A stretch of DNA of 5,213 nucleotides, from the NCBI GenBank assembly GCA_027064265.1, contig JAMOQA010000593.1, positions 1 through 5,213 of the forward strand, written 5' to 3'. Below are positions 1 through 5,213 of the stretch, piece by piece. This DNA is from Acidobacteriota bacterium. Lineage in GTDB: Bacteria; Acidobacteriota; Polarisedimenticolia; J045. The notes beneath the pieces are model-generated. The model searched no databases. It saw nothing but the letters and a program-made list of their open reading frames with translations, and was not told the DNA's origin. Within the stretch, counting starts at the first letter, position 1, and every line of letters starts with the position of its first letter. The position numbers were made by a program, and so were the translations under genes.

Positions 1-511
1 GGGACAGCAGGACGGCGTCCTCGTCGAACGGGCAGTCCCGCACGGCCTTCCGGGTGAGCGGGTTCCACGGGTTGTGCTCGAGGATCGCCGCGAGTCCCCC
101 GGGCCGGATCACCCGGGCCATCTCCCGGGCGGCCGCCTCCCGCTCAGGCGGCGGCACATGGTGGAACACGTTGACGGCGACCGCGGCCGCGACCGATCCG
201 TCCGCGAAGGGCAGCCGCCCGGCTTCCCCCCGGACGACAGTGAGGCCGTACCGTTCGCGGGCCGCCGCGAGGAGTTCCCCCGCCGGGTCGCACCCGCAGA
301 CTCTCAATCCGCTGCTCACGAGGCGCGACGCGATCGTCCCGGCACCGCAGCCGACCTCGAGCACCGGCCCCTCGATCCCGGCCCGGCGGAACGTCTCCAC
401 CAGCAGCTCGGCCTTGACGTCGAGGAAGAACCCGTGGTCCTGGCCGGCGAAGGAGATCGACGCCTGGACGGTCTCCTCGTACGAGTCCCCGTACCGGTCG
501 AAGTCGGTCAC
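1..511 (-). CDS. Class I SAM-dependent methyltransferase, C-terminus cut by window edge
   Basis: The first 170 residues of a Rossmann-fold methyltransferase are visible, starting at a GTG codon and running off the left edge. Residues 50-59 (VLEVGCGAGT) are the glycine-rich motif I that binds S-adenosylmethionine. Asp75 in CDPA sits at the end of strand 2, where it would bind the ribose hydroxyls. LPFADGSV (about 100-107), VNVFHHVP and RVIRPGG are the usual later motifs of the Methyltransf_11/25 type. After these comes EHNPWNPLT, a signature I associate with a subgroup often found among glycan or lipid genes, but the substrate cannot be read from the sequence. The GTG start is supported by GGAGGA six bases upstream and by its GTGA overlap with the queG stop, which implies an operon and coupled translation. 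No known queuosine step needs this enzyme, so a link to queG is not implied. Family is confident, function unknown. Confidence 0.87.
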   Translation of the reverse strand, partial: MTDFDRYGDSYEETVQASISFAGQDHGFFLDVKAELLVETFRRAGIEGPVLEVGCGAGTIASRLVSSGLRVCGCDPAGELLAAARERYGLTVVRGEAGRLPFADGSVAAAVAVNVFHHVPPPEREAAAREMARVIRPGGLAAILEHNPWNPLTRKAVRDCPFDEDAVLLS

Positions 512-1599
512 GGAACGTCCTCCCCCGCGGCGCGGGCGAGGCACGAGCGCGCCGCCGCGCGGACCCCTTCGTCCGGGTCGTCCACGAGGCGCCGGGCGAC
601 CGCGGCGACCGCCGGATCGGCGAGGTTGGCGCCGACGAGCAGGGCGTTCCGCACTAGGCCCGCCCGCCTGGCCCGGGCGATCGCCGACCGCCGGAACCGC
701 TCGCGGAAACCGGCCTCGTCGAGGGCCGCGACATCCGCCAGCGTCAGCTCGTCGAGGACGGGGAGCGCGCCGAGGCCGGGGTCGGGGGCTTCCGGCATGC
801 CGGCCACCCGGTTCCAGGGACAGGCCTCCTGGCAGGCGTCGCAGCCGAGGAGCCGGGAACCGAGAGCTTCGTGGAACTCCCCGGGGATCGGCCCCCGGTG
901 CTCGATCGTGAGGTACGAAAGGCACCGGCGGGCGTCGAGGACGAACGGTTCCACGAGGGCCCCGGTGGGGCAGGCGTCGAGACAGGCCCGGCAATCCCGG
1001 CAACGCGAGGTGGAGAGAAGATCGGTCGGCGGTTCCGTCACCGGCAGCTCCACGTCCACCAGCAGCACGCCGAGGAAGAGCCAGGAGCTCCCCCGCTCCC
1101 CGACGAGGCAGGTGTTCTTCCCGATCCACCCGATCCCGGCCCGGACGGCGAGCTCCCGCTCGAGGACCGCCGACGTGTCGCAGAGGGCGACCCGCCGCAG
1201 GGGCCGGCCGAGGACCGCCTCCGCCCGGTTTCCCCAGGCCCGGAGCCGCTCCTTCACGACGTCGTGGTAGTCCCGGCCCCGCGCGTACCGGGAGACGTAC
1301 CGGCGAACGCCGGGCCCGCCGGGATCGTCCGCCGGGTTGCCGACCTGTGCCGGTCCGCCCGCGTACGAGACGGCACCGACCAGGGCGCCCCGGGCCCAGT
1401 CCCACTTCGCGCGGGGGTCCAGCCGCGTCGCCGCGGTCCGCGGGAGGAACGCCATGCCCGCGTGGCGTCCCCGGGCGAGCCAGTCGGCGAGCGCCTCGTC
1501 CATCGCGGAGGGGGCGAGGGAAGCGGCGCCGCACGCGGCGAAGCCCAGCTCCCTGCCGGCCGCCAGGATCTCCCCGAGCGTCTCCTCGCCGATCCGCAT
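508..1599 (-). CDS. queG: Epoxyqueuosine reductase QueG
   Basis: This cytoplasmic, cobalamin- and iron-sulfur-dependent enzyme reduces epoxyqueuosine to queuosine at the wobble position of GUN-anticodon tRNAs, the last step of queuosine synthesis. The 363-residue product is typical in length. The N-terminal part (1-140) is the cobalamin-binding domain. Asp141 begins DTSAVLER, followed by AGIGWIGKNT (154-163). This matches the family block DSAPVLER...GLGWIGKNT, whose Asp is the proposed general acid. Two ferredoxin-type cluster motifs follow: Cys200, 203, 206 and 210 (CRDCRACLDACP), then Cys226 with Cys253, 256 and 260 (CDACQEACPWN). The tail (about 300-360) has the family's SAIARARRAGLVRNALL segment and a HEAT-like helical end. 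I chose the ATG at 1599, which has GGGAGGGAG just upstream and fits the family N-terminus. The frame stays open to about 1887, but that extension overlaps glgA and looks non-coding. Reductive dehalogenases share the fold, but the motifs here are specific to QueG. Confidence 0.96.
   Translation of the reverse strand: MRIGEETLGEILAAGRELGFAACGAASLAPSAMDEALADWLARGRHAGMAFLPRTAATRLDPRAKWDWARGALVGAVSYAGGPAQVGNPADDPGGPGVRRYVSRYARGRDYHDVVKERLRAWGNRAEAVLGRPLRRVALCDTSAVLERELAVRAGIGWIGKNTCLVGERGSSWLFLGVLLVDVELPVTEPPTDLLSTSRCRDCRACLDACPTGALVEPFVLDARRCLSYLTIEHRGPIPGEFHEALGSRLLGCDACQEACPWNRVAGMPEAPDPGLGALPVLDELTLADVAALDEAGFRERFRRSAIARARRAGLVRNALLVGANLADPAVAAVARRLVDDPDEGVRAAARSCLARAAGEDVP
518..523 (-). promoter_or_regulatory. 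Ribosome binding site of the methyltransferase gene, inside the queG 3' end
   Basis: On the minus strand GGAGGA reads from 523 to 518, six bases before the GTG at 511. It supports the GTG start that overlaps the queG stop codon as GTGA. Confidence 0.75.
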
Positions 1600-1603
1600 C
1601 CCG

Positions 1604-1612
1604 CTCCCTCCC
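1604..1612 (-). promoter_or_regulatory. queG: Ribosome binding site of queG
   Basis: On the minus strand GGGAGGGAG reads from 1612 to 1604. Its GGAGG core ends seven bases before the ATG at 1599. This fixes the queG start although the reading frame stays open upstream. Confidence 0.75.
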
Positions 1613-1627
1613 GGCGGCCCGCTACCG

Positions 1628-1639
1628 GCCGGCGCCGGC
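1628..1639. repeat. 12-base perfect palindrome in the queG-glgA intergenic region
   Basis: GCCGGCGCCGGC equals its own reverse complement. It lies in the spacer just upstream of the GATAAT element, a position where a repressor could block both divergent genes. Short GC palindromes are common in DNA of this composition, so an operator role is a guess. Confidence 0.3.
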
Positions 1640-1645
1640 GCGGGG

Positions 1646-1651
1646 GATAAT
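1646..1651 (+). promoter_or_regulatory. glgA: Candidate -10 element for glgA, placed for a leaderless transcript
   Basis: GATAAT matches TATAAT at five of six positions and is a rare AT-rich island in this region. It occupies exactly -12 to -7 if the A of the glgA ATG (1658) is the transcription start. No convincing -35 is seen (TACCGG at 1623-1628 is weak). The only purine-rich run upstream (GGGGGA, 1642-1647) is ten bases from the ATG and overlaps the hexamer. Both facts favour leaderless translation, but neither proves it. Confidence 0.45.
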
Positions 1652-1657
1652 CCGGGC

Positions 1658-3142
1658 ATGCTCATCGTACACGCCGCGCCGGAGATGGCTCCCTTCGTCA
1701 AGGTCGGGGGCCTCGGGGACGTGGTCGGCTCCCTGCCCGCCGCCCAGGCGGCCGCCGGCCACGACGTGATCGTGCTCCTGCCGGGATACCGGCCCGCCCT
1801 CCGGGCCGCGGCGGCGGTCGCGGGCCCCCTCACCGGCCCCCGGGACCGGGTCGACGTGCCCTGGCTGGGCGGCGTGCTCTCGGGCAACGTCCTCGAGGTG
1901 GAGGACCGGGGGGTGCGGGTCGTCTTCCTCCACCAGCCGGAACTCCACGACCGGGACGGCGTCTACGGCCCGCCCGGCGGCGGCGAGTACGGGGACAACG
2001 GGCTGCGCTTCGGGTGGTTCGCCGCGGCGGCGCTCGCCTGGCTCCGCGAGCGGGGGCTCACCCCCGCCGCCCTGCTCCTCCACGACTGGCCGGCCGCCCC
2101 GATCGCCACCCTGCTCCGGGGCCACCCCACCTGGAACGATCCCCTCCGGGGGGTCCCCACCGCCCTCGTCATCCACAACCTGGCCCACCAGGGAGTGTTC
2201 CCCCTCGGTCTCCTGCGGGAACTCGGCGTCCCGGACCTCTTCCTCGACACCGACGGGGCGGAGGCCCTCGGCAACGCGAACTTCCTGAAGGGGGGCATCC
2301 GGCACGCGACGGTGGTGATCACGGTGTCCCCGACCTACGCCCGGGAGATCGTCTGGCCCGGCTTCGGGGAAGGGCTGGAGCGGGACCTGCTGGCCCGTGG
2401 CGACGACCTGGTCGGCATCCTCAACGGCCTCGACGTCCGCACCTGGGACCCCGCCCGGGATCCCTGGCTGCCGGTCCCCTACGACGCGACCCGGCCCGCG
2501 GGCAAGGCGGCGGCCAAGGAAGCCCTCCAGCACGCCCTCGGGTTCCGGGTCGACCCGTCGCTCCCCCTGTTCGGGGTGGTCAGCCGCCTCGTCCACCAGA
2601 AGGGGATCGACCTGGTCGCGGAGGTCGCCCCCTGGCTCGTCCGGGAGAGCGCCCAGCTCGTGGTCCTCGGCAGCGGCGACCCGGCCCTGGCGGAACCCCT
2701 GCGGGGACTGGCCGCGACCTGGCGCCAGTCGGTGGCCGTGATCGAGCGATTCGACGAGGGGATGGCCCACCGGATCTACGGCGGGGCGGACTTCTTCCTG
2801 ATGCCGAGCCGCTTCGAGCCCTGCGGGCTCGGCCAGATGATCGCCCTCCGGTACGGCACCCTCCCCGTCGTACGCCGTACCGGCGGCCTCGCCGACACGG
2901 TGATCGACGTGCTCGACCACCCGGAGACCGGCAACGGCCTCGTGTTCGAGCACGCCGACCCGGGCGGGCTGCGCTGGGCCTGCGAGCGTGCCCTCGAGCT
3001 CTTCCGGACGCGCCCGGAGCTGCTCGCCGCGGCCCGCCGGCGGGGGATGCTCGCCGACCTGTCCTGGGCCCGGAGCGCCGCCCGGTACGAGGAGGTCCTG
3101 CGGCGGGCGGCGGCCCGCGAACAGGCGTCCCTCACCGCCTGA
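1658..3142 (+). CDS. glgA: Glycogen (starch) synthase, GT5 family, ADP-glucose type
   Basis: GlgA transfers glucose from ADP-glucose to the non-reducing end of a growing alpha-1,4-glucan, the chain-elongating step of bacterial glycogen synthesis in the cytoplasm. The 494-residue product is slightly longer than E. coli GlgA (about 477). Residues 15-21 are KVGGLGD, the nucleotide-sugar loop; its Lys15 falls at the same residue number as in E. coli. Other family blocks are HDWPAAP (142-148), IHNLAHQG (172-179), TVSPTYAREI (222-231), ILNGLDV (254-260), SRLVHQKG (309-316) and MPSRFEPCGLGQMIALRYG (382-400), with the catalytic-region Glu387, then RTGGLADTV (407-415). Both Rossmann lobes are complete. 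The ATG at 1658 gives MLIVHAAPEM, which lines up with the E. coli start. An upstream extension in the open frame would overlap queG. No glgB, glgC or glgP is visible nearby, and the gene stands divergent from queG. No clear ribosome binding site precedes it. Confidence 0.97.
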   Translation: MLIVHAAPEMAPFVKVGGLGDVVGSLPAAQAAAGHDVIVLLPGYRPALRAAAAVAGPLTGPRDRVDVPWLGGVLSGNVLEVEDRGVRVVFLHQPELHDRDGVYGPPGGGEYGDNGLRFGWFAAAALAWLRERGLTPAALLLHDWPAAPIATLLRGHPTWNDPLRGVPTALVIHNLAHQGVFPLGLLRELGVPDLFLDTDGAEALGNANFLKGGIRHATVVITVSPTYAREIVWPGFGEGLERDLLARGDDLVGILNGLDVRTWDPARDPWLPVPYDATRPAGKAAAKEALQHALGFRVDPSLPLFGVVSRLVHQKGIDLVAEVAPWLVRESAQLVVLGSGDPALAEPLRGLAATWRQSVAVIERFDEGMAHRIYGGADFFLMPSRFEPCGLGQMIALRYGTLPVVRRTGGLADTVIDVLDHPETGNGLVFEHADPGGLRWACERALELFRTRPELLAAARRRGMLADLSWARSAARYEEVLRRAAAREQASLTA

Positions 3143-3152
3143 TTGGAACCGC

Positions 3153-3180
3153 TCAAGTCCTCTCTCCCCGGCGCCGATAC
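3153..3180 (+). promoter_or_regulatory. Candidate flagellar sigma-28 (FliA/SigD) promoter for the chemoreceptor gene
   Basis: TCAAGTCC at 3153-3160 resembles the -35 element (TAAAGTTT in enterics; TCAAG-like in pseudomonads). GCCGATAC at 3173-3180 matches the GCCGATAA -10 element at seven of eight positions. From TCAA to GCCGATAC there are 16 bases; the usual gap is 15. Sigma-28 drives late flagellar and chemotaxis genes, which is what the downstream gene is. The predicted start, near 3187-3188, leaves a leader of about 50 bases. The match and the context are seen directly; promoter activity is inferred. Confidence 0.68.
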
Positions 3181-3197
3181 GTGTCCCGTGGAGACGC

Positions 3198-3220
3198 GGC
3201 CTCCGTGCGCGCGGAGGACC
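3198..3220 (+). promoter_or_regulatory. Leader hairpin upstream of the chemoreceptor ribosome binding site
   Basis: CCTCCG (3200-3205) pairs perfectly with CGGAGG (3212-3217). A T3206-G3211 wobble can add to the stem, leaving a GCGC loop. GG at 3198-3199 can extend it to CC at 3219-3220 across a bulged A3218. It lies between the predicted start and the true ribosome binding site (GGAGGA at 3225-3230). The same CCTCC could instead pair with that site. It has no T-run, so it is not an intrinsic terminator. In DNA this GC-rich, a stem of this size can arise by chance. Confidence 0.4.
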
Positions 3221-3224
3221 GCGT

Positions 3225-3230
3225 GGAGGA
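3225..3230 (+). promoter_or_regulatory. Ribosome binding site of the chemoreceptor gene
   Basis: GGAGGA lies eight bases before the ATG at 3239. It decides the start in favour of that ATG over the in-frame GTG at 3188, which has no such site and coincides with the predicted transcription start. Confidence 0.8.
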
Positions 3231-3238
3231 AGAGGCGG

Positions 3239-5213
3239 ATGAGACGAGGTCTTGCCGGCACTCTCGTGGCCCTCGCCCGCGACGTGACCCTCGGCACCAA
3301 GGTGATCGGGCTGATGATCGCGATGGGGGCGGCCGTTCTCGCGGTGAGCTTCACGATCTTCCTCGGTGGGTACCAGCGGAGCGCCCTCGCGGCCCGGGCG
3401 GCGAAGGCGGAGTCGTTCACCGGCCTCGCCGCCCGTTCGCAGGAGCAGGTCGAGAAGGTCCTGCTCGACATCGGCGAGGACGCCGCCCTGGACACCGAGC
3501 GAATCCACGCGGGCTGGGAAGCCGCCATCGACGCGGCGAAGGACGAGGGAATCGACTTCCGGATCGCCGCCTTCCAGGCCAACGACGACAGGTTCGATCC
3601 GCGCAAGGACCAGGAGCGTGGCGAGTTCCGGGCAAGGCTGCTCGAGGACCTGTTCGCCCAGGTGCAGAGCGGCGGCCCGGACGTGATCCACCGGGTCGAC
3701 CCGGAGACGGACGTCCTCCACGTGATGCGGGTGATCCGCCTCGACGAGACCTGCATGAACTGCCACGAGGCCGAGGTGAGCGACCCGAAGGGCCATCCCC
3801 TCCACGGCGCCTTCGAAGTGGCGAGCCCTCTCTCGCCGGTACGGGCGCAGGTGCGCGCCTTCTTCTGGAAGAGCCTGGGTACCTGCCTCGCGATCCTGGC
3901 GGTGGCGATCGGCTTCTTCGCCTGGTGGAGCCGGCGCAACATCTCCCGGCCGCTCCGCGAGATGACGCAGGCGGCAGCCAGCCTCGCCCGCGGCGACGTG
4001 GAACAGGAAATCACCTGGCGCTCCGGTGACGAGATCGGCCAGCTCGCCGAGGACTTCCGCTCGATGACGGCGTACATCCGGGACCTGGCCGACGCGGTCG
4101 AGGCGTTCGCGAAGGGCGATCTCTCCCGCCTCCCGGAGCCCCGCTCGGAACAGGACGTCCTCTCCCGCTCGGTGCGGGACGCCGGCGAGACGTTGCGGCA
4201 GCTCGAGCAGCGGATCGGCGACCTGATCCAGGCGGCCGCCGGTGGTGATCTCTCCCGGCGGGCGGAACTCGAGGGGCTCGAGGGCTGCTACCGGGACCTC
4301 CTGCAGGCCTGCAACGAGATGGTCGACGCGATGGCCGCCCCGATCGCGGAGGTGGCGGAAGCCCTCGACCGGATCGCGGACCGCGACCTGACCACCCGGA
4401 TCGAGCGCGAGTACCGGGGCGACTTCGACCGGATCAAGCAGTCCTTCAACCGGGCGGTCGAGGCCCTCGACCAGGGGTTCCGCCAGGTGGCCGCCGCCGC
4501 GGCCCAGGTGTCGGCCGCCTCCGGGGAGATCAGCTCCGGCAGCCAGCACCTGGCCCAGGGAACCAGCCAGCAGGCGGAGGCGCTCCAGCAGATCAACGCG
4601 AACCTCTCGGACCTGGTCGACGTGATCCGGGACAGCGCGGGCGAGGCCCACGCGGCCCGCAGCCGCTCGGGCGAGGTCCGGCGGGCGACGGACGAGGGAA
4701 TGGCGGAGATGGAGAGGCTCTCCGAGCAGATGGAGGAGATCCGGAAGTCCGCCTCCGCGACCGCGAAGGTCGTGAAGACGATCGAGGAGATCGCCTTCCA
4801 GACCAACCTCCTGGCCCTGAACGCCGCCGTGGAGGCCGCCCGGGCCGGCGAGGCGGGCCGCGGGTTCGCCGTGGTCGCCGAGGAGGTCCGGAACCTGGCC
4901 CTCCGGAGCGCCGAGGCGGCCCAGGAGACCGCCGACCTGATCGAGCGCTCGGTGAAGAGCTCGGAGGCCGGCGCCACGGCCCAGCAGGAGGTCTACGAGA
5001 AGCTCGGCCGCATCCGGGACGAGATCCAGGCGATCGCGACCATGGTGGAGGAAATCTCCGACAAGGCGGAACGCCAGGAGGAGGCCGCCGGCCAGGTGCA
5101 GTCGGCGGTGGGCGACATCAACGACGTCGTCCAGCGGAACGCGGCCGGGGCCGAGGAGTCCGCCAGCGCGGCGGAGGAGCTGGCGAGCCAGGCGAAGACC
5201 CTCGAGGCCCTTG
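3239..5213 (+). CDS. Methyl-accepting chemotaxis protein with extracytoplasmic c-type haem (Tll0287-like/DUF3365) sensor and tandem HAMP units, C-terminal end cut
   Basis: This inner-membrane chemoreceptor would pass a periplasmic signal to CheW/CheA and flagellar rotation. Of the protein, 658 residues are visible. Order: a short cytoplasmic N-terminus with Arg2, Arg3 and Arg14; membrane helix 1 (about 22-44); extracytoplasmic domain (45-207); membrane helix 2 (208-231, ending FFAWWS); canonical HAMP (about 232-285, with Pro238 and DEIGQL at 264-269); about three more HAMP-like units (to about 412); and a coiled-coil signalling hairpin with AFQTNLLALNAAVEAARAGE at its tip (519-538). The sensor contains CMNCH (Cys172, Cys175, His176), a c-type haem attachment motif, followed by HPLHGAFEVASPLSPV. 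This end and the earlier FRIAAFQAN fit the Tll0287-like (DUF3365) family, known in MCPs and histidine kinases. Likely methylation residues are Gln444 and Glu640. Their distances to tip Arg535 (91 and 105) equal those in E. coli Tar, so the hairpin is the 36-heptad class. The ATG at 3239 has GGAGGA eight bases upstream. The ligand is unknown; redox state, oxygen or another haem ligand is likely. Confidence 0.94.
   Translation, partial: MRRGLAGTLVALARDVTLGTKVIGLMIAMGAAVLAVSFTIFLGGYQRSALAARAAKAESFTGLAARSQEQVEKVLLDIGEDAALDTERIHAGWEAAIDAAKDEGIDFRIAAFQANDDRFDPRKDQERGEFRARLLEDLFAQVQSGGPDVIHRVDPETDVLHVMRVIRLDETCMNCHEAEVSDPKGHPLHGAFEVASPLSPVRAQVRAFFWKSLGTCLAILAVAIGFFAWWSRRNISRPLREMTQAAASLARGDVEQEITWRSGDEIGQLAEDFRSMTAYIRDLADAVEAFAKGDLSRLPEPRSEQDVLSRSVRDAGETLRQLEQRIGDLIQAAAGGDLSRRAELEGLEGCYRDLLQACNEMVDAMAAPIAEVAEALDRIADRDLTTRIEREYRGDFDRIKQSFNRAVEALDQGFRQVAAAAAQVSAASGEISSGSQHLAQGTSQQAEALQQINANLSDLVDVIRDSAGEAHAARSRSGEVRRATDEGMAEMERLSEQMEEIRKSASATAKVVKTIEEIAFQTNLLALNAAVEAARAGEAGRGFAVVAEEVRNLALRSAEAAQETADLIERSVKSSEAGATAQQEVYEKLGRIRDEIQAIATMVEEISDKAERQEEAAGQVQSAVGDINDVVQRNAAGAEESASAAEELASQAKTLEAL

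Noticed and set aside
74..1270. A 398-codon plus-strand frame opposite the methyltransferase and queG genes.
   Set aside because: The product is Arg/Ala/Ser-rich with no recognisable domain, while the other strand encodes conserved SAM-binding and cluster motifs.
508..1599. QueG as a reductive dehalogenase or other cobalamin/iron-sulfur protein.
   Set aside because: The length, the DTSAVLER block, the GWIGKNT block and the HEAT-like tail are those of QueG. No Tat signal is present.
1337..1657. A 107-residue N-terminal extension of GlgA.
   Set aside because: It is antisense to queG, has shadow-type composition, and would place the KVGGLGD loop far from its normal position near residue 15.
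1600..1887. A 96-residue N-terminal extension of QueG.
   Set aside because: It would overlap the first 230 bases of glgA, is Pro/Ala/Arg-rich, and ignores the strong ribosome site just before the ATG at 1599.
3200..3217. The hairpin as an intrinsic terminator for glgA.
   Set aside because: There is no T-run after it, and it lies downstream of the predicted chemoreceptor promoter. I see no clear terminator after glgA.
3188..3238. GTG at 3188 as an alternative in-frame start for the chemoreceptor, adding 17 residues.
   Set aside because: No ribosome site precedes it, it falls at the predicted transcription start, and the added residues are Arg-rich and unlike a receptor N-terminus. The ATG at 3239 has GGAGGA at good spacing.
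2014..4029. A 671-codon plus-strand frame running through glgA into the chemoreceptor gene.
   Set aside because: It is a frame-shifted shadow of the real genes, dominated by Arg, Pro and Gly, and crosses the glgA stop and the intergenic gap.
1622..4651. A 1009-codon open frame on the minus strand opposite glgA and the chemoreceptor gene.
   Set aside because: It is antisense to two genes with clear family motifs. Its product is low-complexity, rich in Arg, Gly, Glu and Pro, and it spans both genes and their gap. Long antisense frames are expected at this GC content.
1..5213. A defence, mobile or otherwise undescribed multi-gene system.
   Set aside because: All four genes belong to recognised families, composition looks even across the window, and no transposase, integrase, direct repeat array, tRNA or toxin-antitoxin pair is visible.

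Overview
The window is very GC-rich (about 70% by eye, with G/C at nearly every third codon position) and densely coded. It holds three well-recognised genes and one partial one, with intergenic gaps of only 58 and 96 bases. It suggests a free-living, motile bacterium with a cell envelope that carries c-type haem outside the inner membrane. A flagellated Gram-negative from a high-GC lineage such as Desulfobacterota, Myxococcota or Acidobacteriota would fit. The phylum cannot be fixed from this sequence.

Left part, minus strand (1-1599): a two-gene operon. queG (1599-508) encodes epoxyqueuosine reductase, the last enzyme of queuosine synthesis for tRNA. Its stop codon overlaps by four bases (GTGA) the start of a class I SAM-dependent methyltransferase (511-1, cut by the window edge). 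The second gene is probably translationally coupled to the first.

Middle, plus strand (1658-3142): glgA, a complete 494-residue ADP-glucose-type glycogen synthase (GT5), divergent from queG. The 58-base gap carries GATAAT exactly at -12 to -7 relative to the A of the glgA ATG and has no well-placed ribosome binding site, so glgA may be read from a leaderless transcript. The same element reads GATTAT on the other strand and might also serve queG.

Right part, plus strand (3239 to the edge): a methyl-accepting chemotaxis protein, missing only its C-terminal end. It has an extracytoplasmic Tll0287-like/DUF3365 sensor domain with a CxxCH c-type haem motif, two membrane helices, about four tandem HAMP units, and a signalling hairpin whose methylation-site-to-tip spacings match E. 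coli Tar. Upstream lies a good candidate for a flagellar sigma-28 promoter (TCAA-N16-GCCGATAC), followed by a leader that can fold over or compete for the ribosome binding site.

The tRNA-modification, glycogen and chemotaxis genes share no obvious pathway and look like ordinary neighbours. The chemoreceptor with its promoter and leader is the most interesting part. I see no mobile element, CRISPR array, RNA gene or clearly undescribed system.
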